A DNA stretch of 64,000 nucleotides, from contig JAFGEF010000115.1 of NCBI GenBank assembly GCA_016931715.1, positions 62,001-126,000 on the forward strand, read 5' to 3'. Shown here in pieces: positions 1 through 8,282 of the stretch. The stretch is from Sedimentisphaerales bacterium. Lineage in GTDB: Bacteria > Planctomycetota > Phycisphaerae > Sedimentisphaerales > Anaerobacaceae. The notes under the pieces were generated by a model. The model worked only from the letters and a program-made list of their open reading frames with translations. It was not told where the DNA came from and ran no database searches. The translations under genes and the position numbers were made by a program. Every line of letters starts with the position of its first letter. Within the stretch, counting starts at the first letter, position 1.

Positions 1-120
1 GAGAATGGCTGGAACTGGGAACCTGCAAATGAAGCGGCTGGAAATATTGCTGATGTAATCAATATTTTGAAAAATGAGAAAGTAGCCGATTTTATACCGC
101 TGCCGGTAAAAATAAAATAG
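1..120 (+). CDS. 3' end of a CDS truncated by the window start, possibly the DUF3450-like first gene of the ExbB/TonB operon
   Basis: Open frame from base 1 to TAG at 118-120 (ENGWNWEPANEAAGNIADVINILKNEKVADFIPLPVKIK*), 14 bp before the ExbB gene; family assignment is from operon context only. Confidence 0.45.
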   Translation, partial: ENGWNWEPANEAAGNIADVINILKNEKVADFIPLPVKIK

Positions 121-134
121 TCGAGAATTTAAGA

Positions 135-2099
135 ATGCAGAAAACAGAATATAAAAGCAGAAATTATAATACTTATGTTATCATCTTTTTAATATTTGTT
201 TTTTACATTCAATTCAGCACGCAGTTTTCTATACCTTTATTCGCATCCGAAGCAAATTCTGCATCTTCCGATATCAGCCAGGCGGGAAAGTCATGGCAGC
301 AGAAACTCGATGACAGCATGACAGAGCTTCGGCAATTACAGGAAGAAATAAAAAATAAAAAAATTCCGCTTAACAAGGAACTAAATGAGCTTGAAGACGA
401 ACTTATCGAAGCCAGAAGCGAATATCAAAAGGTCACTCGAATTCTTGAAGGACGCTCTCTTGAACAGGTCAATCTTCGCTCTGAGATTCAATCACTAAAA
501 GATGAAAAAAGTTATCTTCTAAACAGCCTCTTAGACCCTTATGTCCGAAGTTTTGAAACACGTTTGCATATTGCCGAAACCAGGCGTTACAGCAAATCCG
601 TTGAAAATGCGAGGCTTGCAGTTGGGAACGATAATCTCAGTGACATCGAGGTGTATCAGGCACAGGCAGCGCTGGTAAGTGATTCCCTTGATCGTCTCCT
701 AGAAGCTCTTGGCGGAACACGCTTCGAAGGTTCTGCGATAGATTCATCCGGCATGGTAAAACAGGGCTTATTTCTCATAACAGGTCCTGTCGCACTATTT
801 CGCTCACAAGACGGCAAGGCAGTCGGTACAGTCGAGCAGCGCCTCGGTTCGGTTGAACCGACGCTTGTCGGTTTTGAGTCACAGGAATTGACAAAAGCAG
901 CAGAAGGGCTGATACAGTCAGGAACAGGATATCTTCCTATTGACCCTTCACTTGGCAACGCGCATAAAATCGAAGCGATGACAGAAACACTTTCGGAGCA
1001 TATTAAAAGAGGCGGACCTGTCATGTATCCCATCCTTATCCTTGCGGCAGCCGCTTTAATCGTGGCAATTTACAAATGGGTGGACTTGATGCGCATTCGT
1101 AAGCCTTCGGAAAAAAGGATTAGTGAACTGCTCGTAGCTGTTGCTGAACATGATGATAAAAAAGCTGCTGCTGAAGCTGCTGCTGTCGGCGGACCGACAG
1201 GCGCAATGCTTTCAATCGGTGTTGAGCATATAAAAGAGCCTTCCGCCCTGATAGAAGAGGTTATGTATGAGAAAATCCTTATAGCTAAAATTAAACTTCA
1301 GAGTTTATTGCCATTTATTGCTATTAGCGCAGCCGCTTCTCCTTTGCTGGGATTGCTCGGCACTGTAACAGGTATTATAAACACATTTAAGCTCATTACG
1401 ATTTTTGGCTCCGGTGATGTAAAAATGCTTTCAGGCGGCATTTCCGAAGCTCTTATTACTACAGAATACGGATTGATTGTTGCTATTCCATCGCTTCTCC
1501 TCCATGCTTTCTTATCTCGAAAGGCGCGAGGAATGGTTTCCAGGATGGAAAAAGCAGCTATCGCGTTTATAAATCAAATCAGCAAAACACCATATAAGAA
1601 AGATGATATTTCCGAATTGCTGGAAAAAATTCCTTCGCAGGTGGCAGATGAAGTTCTGCGAATTATTAGTGGAAATAATCTGTCGGAGAATAATTTTCAG
1701 GAGTATTCAGAAGATTCCGCCGGCAGTGTTATGGATTCGACAGTTGTAAGCATAGACAGCGCCTCTACAGTTGCTGATGCCATAAACAGAATCCGAAATT
1801 CCGAAATTGACGAGAATCTTACAGTTGTTTTTGTCGTGGATGAGCATGGAAAATATATGGGTGATGTTTATATCAATAAACTGCTGACTCGACCTGAACA
1901 GACTCGCATTTCCTCTGTAGTTGATACAAATACATTATTCGTGCGGATTGATACCAGTAAGGAAAAAGTCCGTGACCTTTTCAGCAAGTATAATCTCAAT
2001 ATGATGCCAGTGCTCAATTATGATAATCAGTTAGTAGGTCGCATTACAGCCGACAGCGTTAATGGAAATGGTTTAATAAAAAGGAGTCTTGAAAGATGA
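135..2099 (+). CDS. MotA/TolQ/ExbB proton channel family protein with N-terminal periplasmic coiled coil and C-terminal CBS-domain pair
   Basis: Signal/TM N-terminus, coiled-coil, ExbB core (AAASPLLGLLGTVTGIINTF...GGISEALITTEYGLIVAIP), then MgtE-like CBS region (YSEDSAGSVMDSTVVSIDSASTVADAINRIR...VVDEHGKYMGDVYINKLL). Confidence 0.85.
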   Translation: MQKTEYKSRNYNTYVIIFLIFVFYIQFSTQFSIPLFASEANSASSDISQAGKSWQQKLDDSMTELRQLQEEIKNKKIPLNKELNELEDELIEARSEYQKVTRILEGRSLEQVNLRSEIQSLKDEKSYLLNSLLDPYVRSFETRLHIAETRRYSKSVENARLAVGNDNLSDIEVYQAQAALVSDSLDRLLEALGGTRFEGSAIDSSGMVKQGLFLITGPVALFRSQDGKAVGTVEQRLGSVEPTLVGFESQELTKAAEGLIQSGTGYLPIDPSLGNAHKIEAMTETLSEHIKRGGPVMYPILILAAAALIVAIYKWVDLMRIRKPSEKRISELLVAVAEHDDKKAAAEAAAVGGPTGAMLSIGVEHIKEPSALIEEVMYEKILIAKIKLQSLLPFIAISAAASPLLGLLGTVTGIINTFKLITIFGSGDVKMLSGGISEALITTEYGLIVAIPSLLLHAFLSRKARGMVSRMEKAAIAFINQISKTPYKKDDISELLEKIPSQVADEVLRIISGNNLSENNFQEYSEDSAGSVMDSTVVSIDSASTVADAINRIRNSEIDENLTVVFVVDEHGKYMGDVYINKLLTRPEQTRISSVVDTNTLFVRIDTSKEKVRDLFSKYNLNMMPVLNYDNQLVGRITADSVNGNGLIKRSLER

Positions 2100-2833
2100 G
2101 CAAGATAATGGAACATATCACTGCTTTATGGAATCAAGCGGCTTCTATTTGGGTATCCGGCGGCTGGGGAATGGTTGCTTTGGCGGTTAACGCTTTAATT
2201 ATGCTTGCTCTTGGAATGCATGTTTTAGTTAAACTGCGTCAGAAAATGTATAAATCCGTATCTAAAGAAACATGGCGGCACTGGATTAATCACCCGGGTG
2301 AACGCAGGGGTACTATTGGAAAACTGCTGGACTTTGTTACTGGAGCTGATTCACTTAAACAGACCTCGATATTTTTTGAAGAGCTTCGTTCCACAGAGAT
2401 AGCGCCATTCGAGCGGGATTTAAGCATTATGAAGATCTGTGTTGCCGCCGCTCCTTTGCTTGGTTTGCTCGGTACTGTAACTGGTATGCTGGCTACTTTC
2501 GGAGCGCTTGCATCAGGCTCTGGAGGGGAAAAAACAATGGGGCTTGTTGCGGAAGGTATTTCCGAAGCTTTGATTACAACTGAAACAGGCTTGATAATTG
2601 CCTTACCGGGACTTTTCTTCCAGTATCAGCTTTCACGTAAACTTGAACATTATAAAGTATTTTTAGCACAGCTTGAGACAATTTGCACTCAGAAACTTTA
2701 TAAAAAATTACGTGAGGGGAAGAAAGACGAATCGAAATCTTCTCATGGACCGCAAATCAGGGTTTATAAACCACACCATAAAAATAATAAAGCAACATAT
2801 AAACCTGTCGAACAAATGGAGAAAGTTGCATAA
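2096..2833 (+). CDS. exbB: MotA/TolQ/ExbB proton channel family protein
   Basis: AAAPLLGLLGTVTGMLATFGALASG...GISEALITTETGLIIALPG; overlaps upstream gene by 4 bp. Confidence 0.9.
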   Translation: MSKIMEHITALWNQAASIWVSGGWGMVALAVNALIMLALGMHVLVKLRQKMYKSVSKETWRHWINHPGERRGTIGKLLDFVTGADSLKQTSIFFEELRSTEIAPFERDLSIMKICVAAAPLLGLLGTVTGMLATFGALASGSGGEKTMGLVAEGISEALITTETGLIIALPGLFFQYQLSRKLEHYKVFLAQLETICTQKLYKKLREGKKDESKSSHGPQIRVYKPHHKNNKATYKPVEQMEKVA

Positions 2834-2836
2834 ACT

Positions 2837-3250
2837 ATGAGTCGTTTTCGTGAAATGACATCAGAAGAAAGCAGTGACGTAGGGATTGATATATCTCCGT
2901 TAATCGACTGTGTTTTTATTTTGCTTATATTCTTCATAGTGACAACAACATTTGTCGAGGAAACAGGCGTTGAGGTAGATAAGCCGGAGACTGCTTCATC
3001 AGTTCAACTTGAAAAAACCAGTATCTTGCTTGCACTTACCGAAAAGGGAGAAGTCGTCTATGGCGGACGTGAGATTGGTTTCAGCGGCATTCAGCAGATT
3101 GTAAAAAGAGAGCTTCAAAAGGAAGATGTTCCTGTCATTATTCAGGCTGACGCGGCTGCGCCATCGGGTTCGCTTGTACGTGTTATTGGTGAGGCGAAAC
3201 TTGGCGGTGCATCTAAGGTTAGTGTGGCCTCACGAAAACCTTCAAGTTGA
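2837..3250 (+). CDS. exbD: ExbD/TolR family biopolymer transport protein
   Basis: Single TM after DISPLIDCVFILLIFFIVTTTF, ExbD periplasmic domain. Confidence 0.9.
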   Translation: MSRFREMTSEESSDVGIDISPLIDCVFILLIFFIVTTTFVEETGVEVDKPETASSVQLEKTSILLALTEKGEVVYGGREIGFSGIQQIVKRELQKEDVPVIIQADAAAPSGSLVRVIGEAKLGGASKVSVASRKPSS

Positions 3251-3263
3251 GTCAGGTACGATC

Positions 3264-3950
3264 ATGAGAAAGCAACAGACAATAAGTATTTTCAGTAAGG
3301 TACATTATTACTTAACTGTCTTCTTTGGCTCATTGGTTCTGACTCTTGCTTTCTTTTTTGTGCTGCCTCTTATGCAAACTATCAGCAAGCCTCCTGCCAT
3401 AGATCTCTTTTTAACAGATGTGGACTTGGGAAATGTAGAGCCGCCGCCCCCGTCGCCGCAGGTAGAAGAACAGCAGGAAGAGTCTGAGCCTGAAGATAAT
3501 CCGCCGGAACTTATCGAAGCTGATGCAGCACCTTTGGATCTCGAACAGCTCGAGATAGCGCTTAACCCTGGCCTTAGTTCGGGCTGGATGGGCAACGGTG
3601 ATTTTGCTGTCAGCTTGAATAAAATCTTTTCTGATTCTAATGATAGTGAAGAAAATATAAATACAATATTTTCATTGGCCGATCTTGACCAGAAGCCGCA
3701 GATTATAAGCCAGCCAGGCCCAATTCTAAATCAGCAGCTTATGCGAAAAACACCCGGCAGCGTAGAAATAATTTTCATTGTTGACGAGAATGGCCATGTG
3801 ACAGAACCCCGCGTACGAAACTCATCAGATGCGGCTTTTGAAAAGCCGGCGATGGCTGCCGTAAAGCGATGGGTATTCGAGCCTGGCAAAAAAAGCGGAA
3901 AAGCAGTGCGTTTTCGTATGCTCGTTCCTATATCGTTTCCCAAAGGATAA
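3264..3950 (+). CDS. tonB: TonB family energy transducer
   Basis: Likely start MRKQQTISIF at 3264 rather than ORF start 3126; TM, Pro/Glu-rich linker (EPPPPSPQVEEQQEESEPEDNPPE), C-terminal GSVEIIFIVDENGHVTEPRV...KRWVFEPGKKSGKAV. Confidence 0.88.
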   Translation: MRKQQTISIFSKVHYYLTVFFGSLVLTLAFFFVLPLMQTISKPPAIDLFLTDVDLGNVEPPPPSPQVEEQQEESEPEDNPPELIEADAAPLDLEQLEIALNPGLSSGWMGNGDFAVSLNKIFSDSNDSEENINTIFSLADLDQKPQIISQPGPILNQQLMRKTPGSVEIIFIVDENGHVTEPRVRNSSDAAFEKPAMAAVKRWVFEPGKKSGKAVRFRMLVPISFPKG

Positions 3951-3956
3951 TTTATT

Positions 3957-5399
3957 ATGAGAGAATTCAAAAGACAGAATACAGAATACAGTAAGCCATA
4001 TATAGTAAAATATAAGAATATTTTATTCGCAGGATTTTTCTTAATTTTTCCTTTGTTATTTTGTGTATCAGCTTATGCGAAGAATCTTAGTAAAACCGAA
4101 TTAGAATACTGGAACAGTCCGGAATTTCAAAAGAGATTTGCTGACAGTTACATAGCCGAGACGGATATTGAACCGAAGCTGAAGGAAGATGAATATAAAA
4201 AGATGATGAAAATCCGTGAGCTTATCGAATCTGATAAGATGGACGAAGCAGTTAAAACACTTGAAAAGGAAATTAATGAATTTTCCAGTCCGGTTTTTGA
4301 TTTTACTTTAGCTAATATTTATTTTCAGAAGGACAATCTCGAAAAGGCTGCTTCATATTATGAAAAATCTGTCTCAAAATATAATAAATTCCGCCGTGCA
4401 TGGAAAAATCTCGGCCTTGTTCATATTCGAAGCGGAGAATTTGAAAAAGCGATTCCAGCCTTAACTAAAGTTCTCGAACTCGGGGGCAGTGATGTGATAA
4501 CTTATGCTCAGTTAGGGTATGCTTATCTGTCGGTTGAAAATAATCTTTGTGCCGAATCTGCATATCGTATGGCTGTGCTGCTTGATCCTCAAACAACGGA
4601 TTGGAAAACCGGTCTGGCAACCAGTGTTCTCAAGCAGCAGCGATATGCCGAAGCTGTTGCTCTTCTTGATAATCTCATCGTTGCCGAACCTAATAAAACA
4701 GACCTCTGGCTATATCAGGCTAATGCCTATATAGGTCTAAACCAGCCTCTCAAGGCTGCTGTTAACTTCGAGCTAATCGACCAGATGGGAAAATCAACTG
4801 TTAGCAGTCTTACCAGGCTTGGAGATATTTATGTAAATCAGGAGTTATACGAAACGGCTGTAAACTCATACATCCGTGCGATAGAAAAAGAGTCTAAAGA
4901 CAGCACAGAGCAGGCAAACCACATAACACATTTTATTCGTGCCGCCAAAGTACTTACTGCCAACGGCGCTTTCGAGGATACGCAAAGGCTGATAGAGAAA
5001 ATTGAAATTAAGCATGGTGAAAGTATCAGCAATGCCGACCGCAATGATTTGCTTAAACTCCGTGCGCAAATTGCTATGGCACAAGGCGCTGATGAAGAAC
5101 AGGCGAAAATACTCGAAGAGATTGTAGCGATTGATCCCCTCGATGGGCAGGCTCTTATTCTGCTTGGCCAGTACTGCGGCCGGTCAGGTGATTTTGAAAA
5201 GGCGGTTTTCTATTATGAACGTGCAGAAAACCTTGAAAAGTTTGAGGCGGATGCGAAAGTGCGTCACGGGCAGCTTTTAGTAAAGCAGGAAAAATATAAC
5301 GAGGCTTTGCCTTTGTTGCGCAGCGCTATATCGCTTAAACCAAGAGACGATGTTCAGAAATATCTCGAACAGGTCGAACGTTTCGCTAAATCCCGCTGA
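3957..5399 (+). CDS. TPR-repeat protein of the TonB operon
   Basis: Signal/TM then multiple TPR repeats; same strand, 6 bp after tonB. Confidence 0.8.
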   Translation: MREFKRQNTEYSKPYIVKYKNILFAGFFLIFPLLFCVSAYAKNLSKTELEYWNSPEFQKRFADSYIAETDIEPKLKEDEYKKMMKIRELIESDKMDEAVKTLEKEINEFSSPVFDFTLANIYFQKDNLEKAASYYEKSVSKYNKFRRAWKNLGLVHIRSGEFEKAIPALTKVLELGGSDVITYAQLGYAYLSVENNLCAESAYRMAVLLDPQTTDWKTGLATSVLKQQRYAEAVALLDNLIVAEPNKTDLWLYQANAYIGLNQPLKAAVNFELIDQMGKSTVSSLTRLGDIYVNQELYETAVNSYIRAIEKESKDSTEQANHITHFIRAAKVLTANGAFEDTQRLIEKIEIKHGESISNADRNDLLKLRAQIAMAQGADEEQAKILEEIVAIDPLDGQALILLGQYCGRSGDFEKAVFYYERAENLEKFEADAKVRHGQLLVKQEKYNEALPLLRSAISLKPRDDVQKYLEQVERFAKSR

Positions 5400-5440
5400 T
5401 TTGCCACGTTTCGGTATAGATGCGATAAATTATTAAGTGC

Positions 5441-6271
5441 TTACTTTCCTGTTGTCGAGATAGTTCCTGAGCGTTTTTCTAACTCTGCAACGGCTTCCTC
5501 GCGACCTGTTTGCCGATAGATTGACACTAATTTCTCAATAATTGAAGCTTTGCTATTATTCTGCAGCGGCGCTTTTTCCAAAATCGCCAAAGAGCGTTTA
5601 TATAGAGGTTCAGCTTTTATATATTGACCCTGGGTGTTATATAAGTTACCTAATTTATTCAAGCTCTCTGCAACAAGAGGATGGGAGTAACCGAGTTTGT
5701 TTTCCCTGATTGCTATTACATGTTGGAAAAGCGGCTCAGCCTGTGTGTATTTACCTTGAAGGCAATATAAATCCGCTATATTATTTAGGCTCAAAGCGGC
5801 GGAAAGGTGATTTTTTCCAAATTCCCTGATTTTTATTGATAATGCGCGTTTATAGTATGATTCGGCGTCTTCATATTTGCCCTGTATAATATAAAGCGCA
5901 GCGAGATTATTCAGACTTGCGGCTGTTGACGGATGTTCCGGGCCCTGGTTAAGCTGTAAAATTGTTAGCGATAGATAATAGAGCCTTTCAGCTTCCTCAT
6001 ACTGGCCAAGAGTTTTATAAAGCAAAGCAAGATTATTCATACTCTGAGCTACTGTGGGATGATTATAACCGCCTTCATCTTCTGCCATTTGTAATGATTG
6101 TTTTGCTAATACAAGCGCAAGGTCTTGATTGCCTTCCTTATAAAGCGATACAACTCTGGCATTGAGTCTCTCCCATTCGATGAGCTTGCTTTGTTTGAAT
6201 TTCTCCGCACGAGCTGGATTATTCCAACAGCATATCGGCAGAAGTAATAAAATAGCGGCCAATCTTTTCAT
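5441..6271 (-). CDS. Secreted kinesin-light-chain-like TPR protein
   Basis: Signal peptide; repeated HPxxAxSLNNLAxLYxxQGxYxxAEPLYxRALxI units. Confidence 0.85.
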   Translation of the reverse strand: MKRLAAILLLLPICCWNNPARAEKFKQSKLIEWERLNARVVSLYKEGNQDLALVLAKQSLQMAEDEGGYNHPTVAQSMNNLALLYKTLGQYEEAERLYYLSLTILQLNQGPEHPSTAASLNNLAALYIIQGKYEDAESYYKRALSIKIREFGKNHLSAALSLNNIADLYCLQGKYTQAEPLFQHVIAIRENKLGYSHPLVAESLNKLGNLYNTQGQYIKAEPLYKRSLAILEKAPLQNNSKASIIEKLVSIYRQTGREEAVAELEKRSGTISTTGK

Positions 6272-6674
6272 TCTGTCTCCTCATTGGTTAATTCAATAAC
6301 ATATAATACATCTTAATTGCACCAACCAATAAATATTCAACATTTACACTAACACATTTATATAGAAAGTTAAAGTAATTTTATCAGGTTTTTGTTATAA
6401 AGTCGTTAGATTATGATTAGCTGTTTGCTAATAATTTAAGACAAAGAAAATGTTCTTTTGTGCTATAAATTTAAGGTTACGCTTACATATCAATAACCAA
6501 AGTAATATTAACTTTTAACTTTTTATGTCTCCAAAATGTTACCGGTAAGGAATAAATCTGTTAAGAAACAAGAAGACAGAAGCTCTATTTTTGCAGGAAA
6601 TAAGCTTTTTTCAAGATATTTTGAAAAAAATATTATCAAATGTACGTTGTACTTCCCGCTTATCCTCATTGGTA

Positions 6675-6712
6675 AGTCAACAACAACCGCCTAAAGGTGA
6701 TTGTTGTTGACT
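6675..6712. repeat. Long intergenic hairpin
   Basis: agtcaacaacaaccgcc-taaa-ggtgattgttgttgact: 17-position stem with one C-A mismatch and one G-T pair, 4-nt loop. Confidence 0.75.
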
Positions 6713-6913
6713 CAAGTAGTTTAATGTAGAACTAAATTAACAAAAGTTGAGTTAAAGAATCTATTCAAAAAATATTCTTATTAGGGAATATTTTTCTTAT
6801 CGACTGTTCATTTCTTGTCCCGTGCAAGTCTGCAGGGATCACCGGTGAACATCTTTCCTGCTTCTGAATCGCCCTTAAAGGGAACAAACATATGCTTTTT
6901 TATAAACTAAGGC

Positions 6914-8194
6914 TTACAACGGAGGGCATAAGAATAAAAGTATTGAATGTATAGTAATATTGATAATTGCCCATACAATCAATCCAAGGAAAAATGGAGA
7001 ACGTTTTTCTTCATCATCAATTAAAGACACAGCCATTGCGCCCATTGAAGAAAATGGCGATACTGCAGTTGTCAATCCACCGACAGCTATCGCATAGAAA
7101 AGAATACCAGCATCGATCCCACTTGCGGCAACTCCTGGAACCAGCGGGAAAAAAGTCGTGTTTACAACGAAGCCGCTAACGAAAAAACTCATGATGCCGG
7201 AAAAAGTCGCAAAAAGGATAGGGGATAAGCTCTTTGAAATGTTTGATGACAAGAATTCTGATATTCTTTCTACTGAGCCTGTCTTGGTAACAACAGAAAT
7301 CAGCATACTCATTCCACAGAGAACGGTCAAAGCTCTCCAGGGAACACGCAAAAAAGTTTTTTTTTCATCACCCACTTTAAATAATAAACATAACAATGCA
7401 CAAAAAAATGATACAAATGCTATATTAAGATTTCTTTTGAGATACTCCAAAAAAATCAGCTTCGGAAATGTTATATTCAATAAGGGAATGAAAACCATAA
7501 TACAAATATAAAAAATTATAATTTCAAGAGTTATTTTTTGTTTTCCTTCAAAAGCCGTGGGTTTTGTAATCTCCTTTGTTTTAATTTTGTAACCTTTGAA
7601 GATAATATATGAGGCTATAAATATGATCGTAAAGAGAATAAAACTATGTAATAATGTTCTATAAGCATATATACCAGCAATTTCAGGAGAATATTGTGCC
7701 TGTTCCATTAATTCTTTGATGAAAATATGGATAGTACTTATTGGAGTTAAACCACCGATACAAACGCCGCATATTACCGAAGAAGCTGCAAGAAAGTAGT
7801 TCATACCCGTAATCCCGGAAATTGTAATTGATACGGGTAAAAGAAGGACTATTGCTCCGTCACCTGCCCCAATACCAGCCAAAACAAAACCTAAAAAATA
7901 AAGAACTATCGGTATAGCCCATGGAATAGACTGACATATGTAAACGGCATGAAGCGCTATTTTTTCCAGAGAACCATTGAGTGTAGCAAAACTATAAAAA
8001 AAAGTTACGGCAAAAAGCATAAGAAACAACTTGGTTGGCCACAAATTAATAATTTCTGTCGGCGATATCTTTAATACAAACGAACCTAATATGTAAGCAG
8101 CAAATATTGCCCAAAGTCCAATATTGGTTTTTGTTATAGTACCCATAATTATTACGAAAATAATAATTATGCTGCATATAATCAGAATACCCAT
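6914..8194 (-). CDS. SLC13/MatC-like (dicarboxylate-type) membrane transporter
   Basis: ~12 hydrophobic segments; GIGAGDGAIVLLLPVSI, GGLTPISTIHIF and GGLTTAVSPFSSMGAMAVSL re-entrant-like motifs. Confidence 0.7.
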   Translation of the reverse strand: MGILIICSIIIIFVIIMGTITKTNIGLWAIFAAYILGSFVLKISPTEIINLWPTKLFLMLFAVTFFYSFATLNGSLEKIALHAVYICQSIPWAIPIVLYFLGFVLAGIGAGDGAIVLLLPVSITISGITGMNYFLAASSVICGVCIGGLTPISTIHIFIKELMEQAQYSPEIAGIYAYRTLLHSFILFTIIFIASYIIFKGYKIKTKEITKPTAFEGKQKITLEIIIFYICIMVFIPLLNITFPKLIFLEYLKRNLNIAFVSFFCALLCLLFKVGDEKKTFLRVPWRALTVLCGMSMLISVVTKTGSVERISEFLSSNISKSLSPILFATFSGIMSFFVSGFVVNTTFFPLVPGVAASGIDAGILFYAIAVGGLTTAVSPFSSMGAMAVSLIDDEEKRSPFFLGLIVWAIINITIHSILLFLCPPL

Positions 8195-8282
8195 GTTTTT
8201 TATCCCTTCTATATAAAATAAAAGATTGTAAGAAAAATGAGAAGTAGATCAAAAATCATAACCATCTTCTGAGAGAACTCTT

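Noticed and set aside
656-1033. Antisense ORFs inside strong CDSs (for example 656-1033 -, 3308-3595 -, 16486-16929 +, 42087-42592 +, 45767-46228 -, 50280-50732 -, 59781-60377 -)
   Set aside because: Compositional shadows of the real gene on the opposite strand; no domain signatures.
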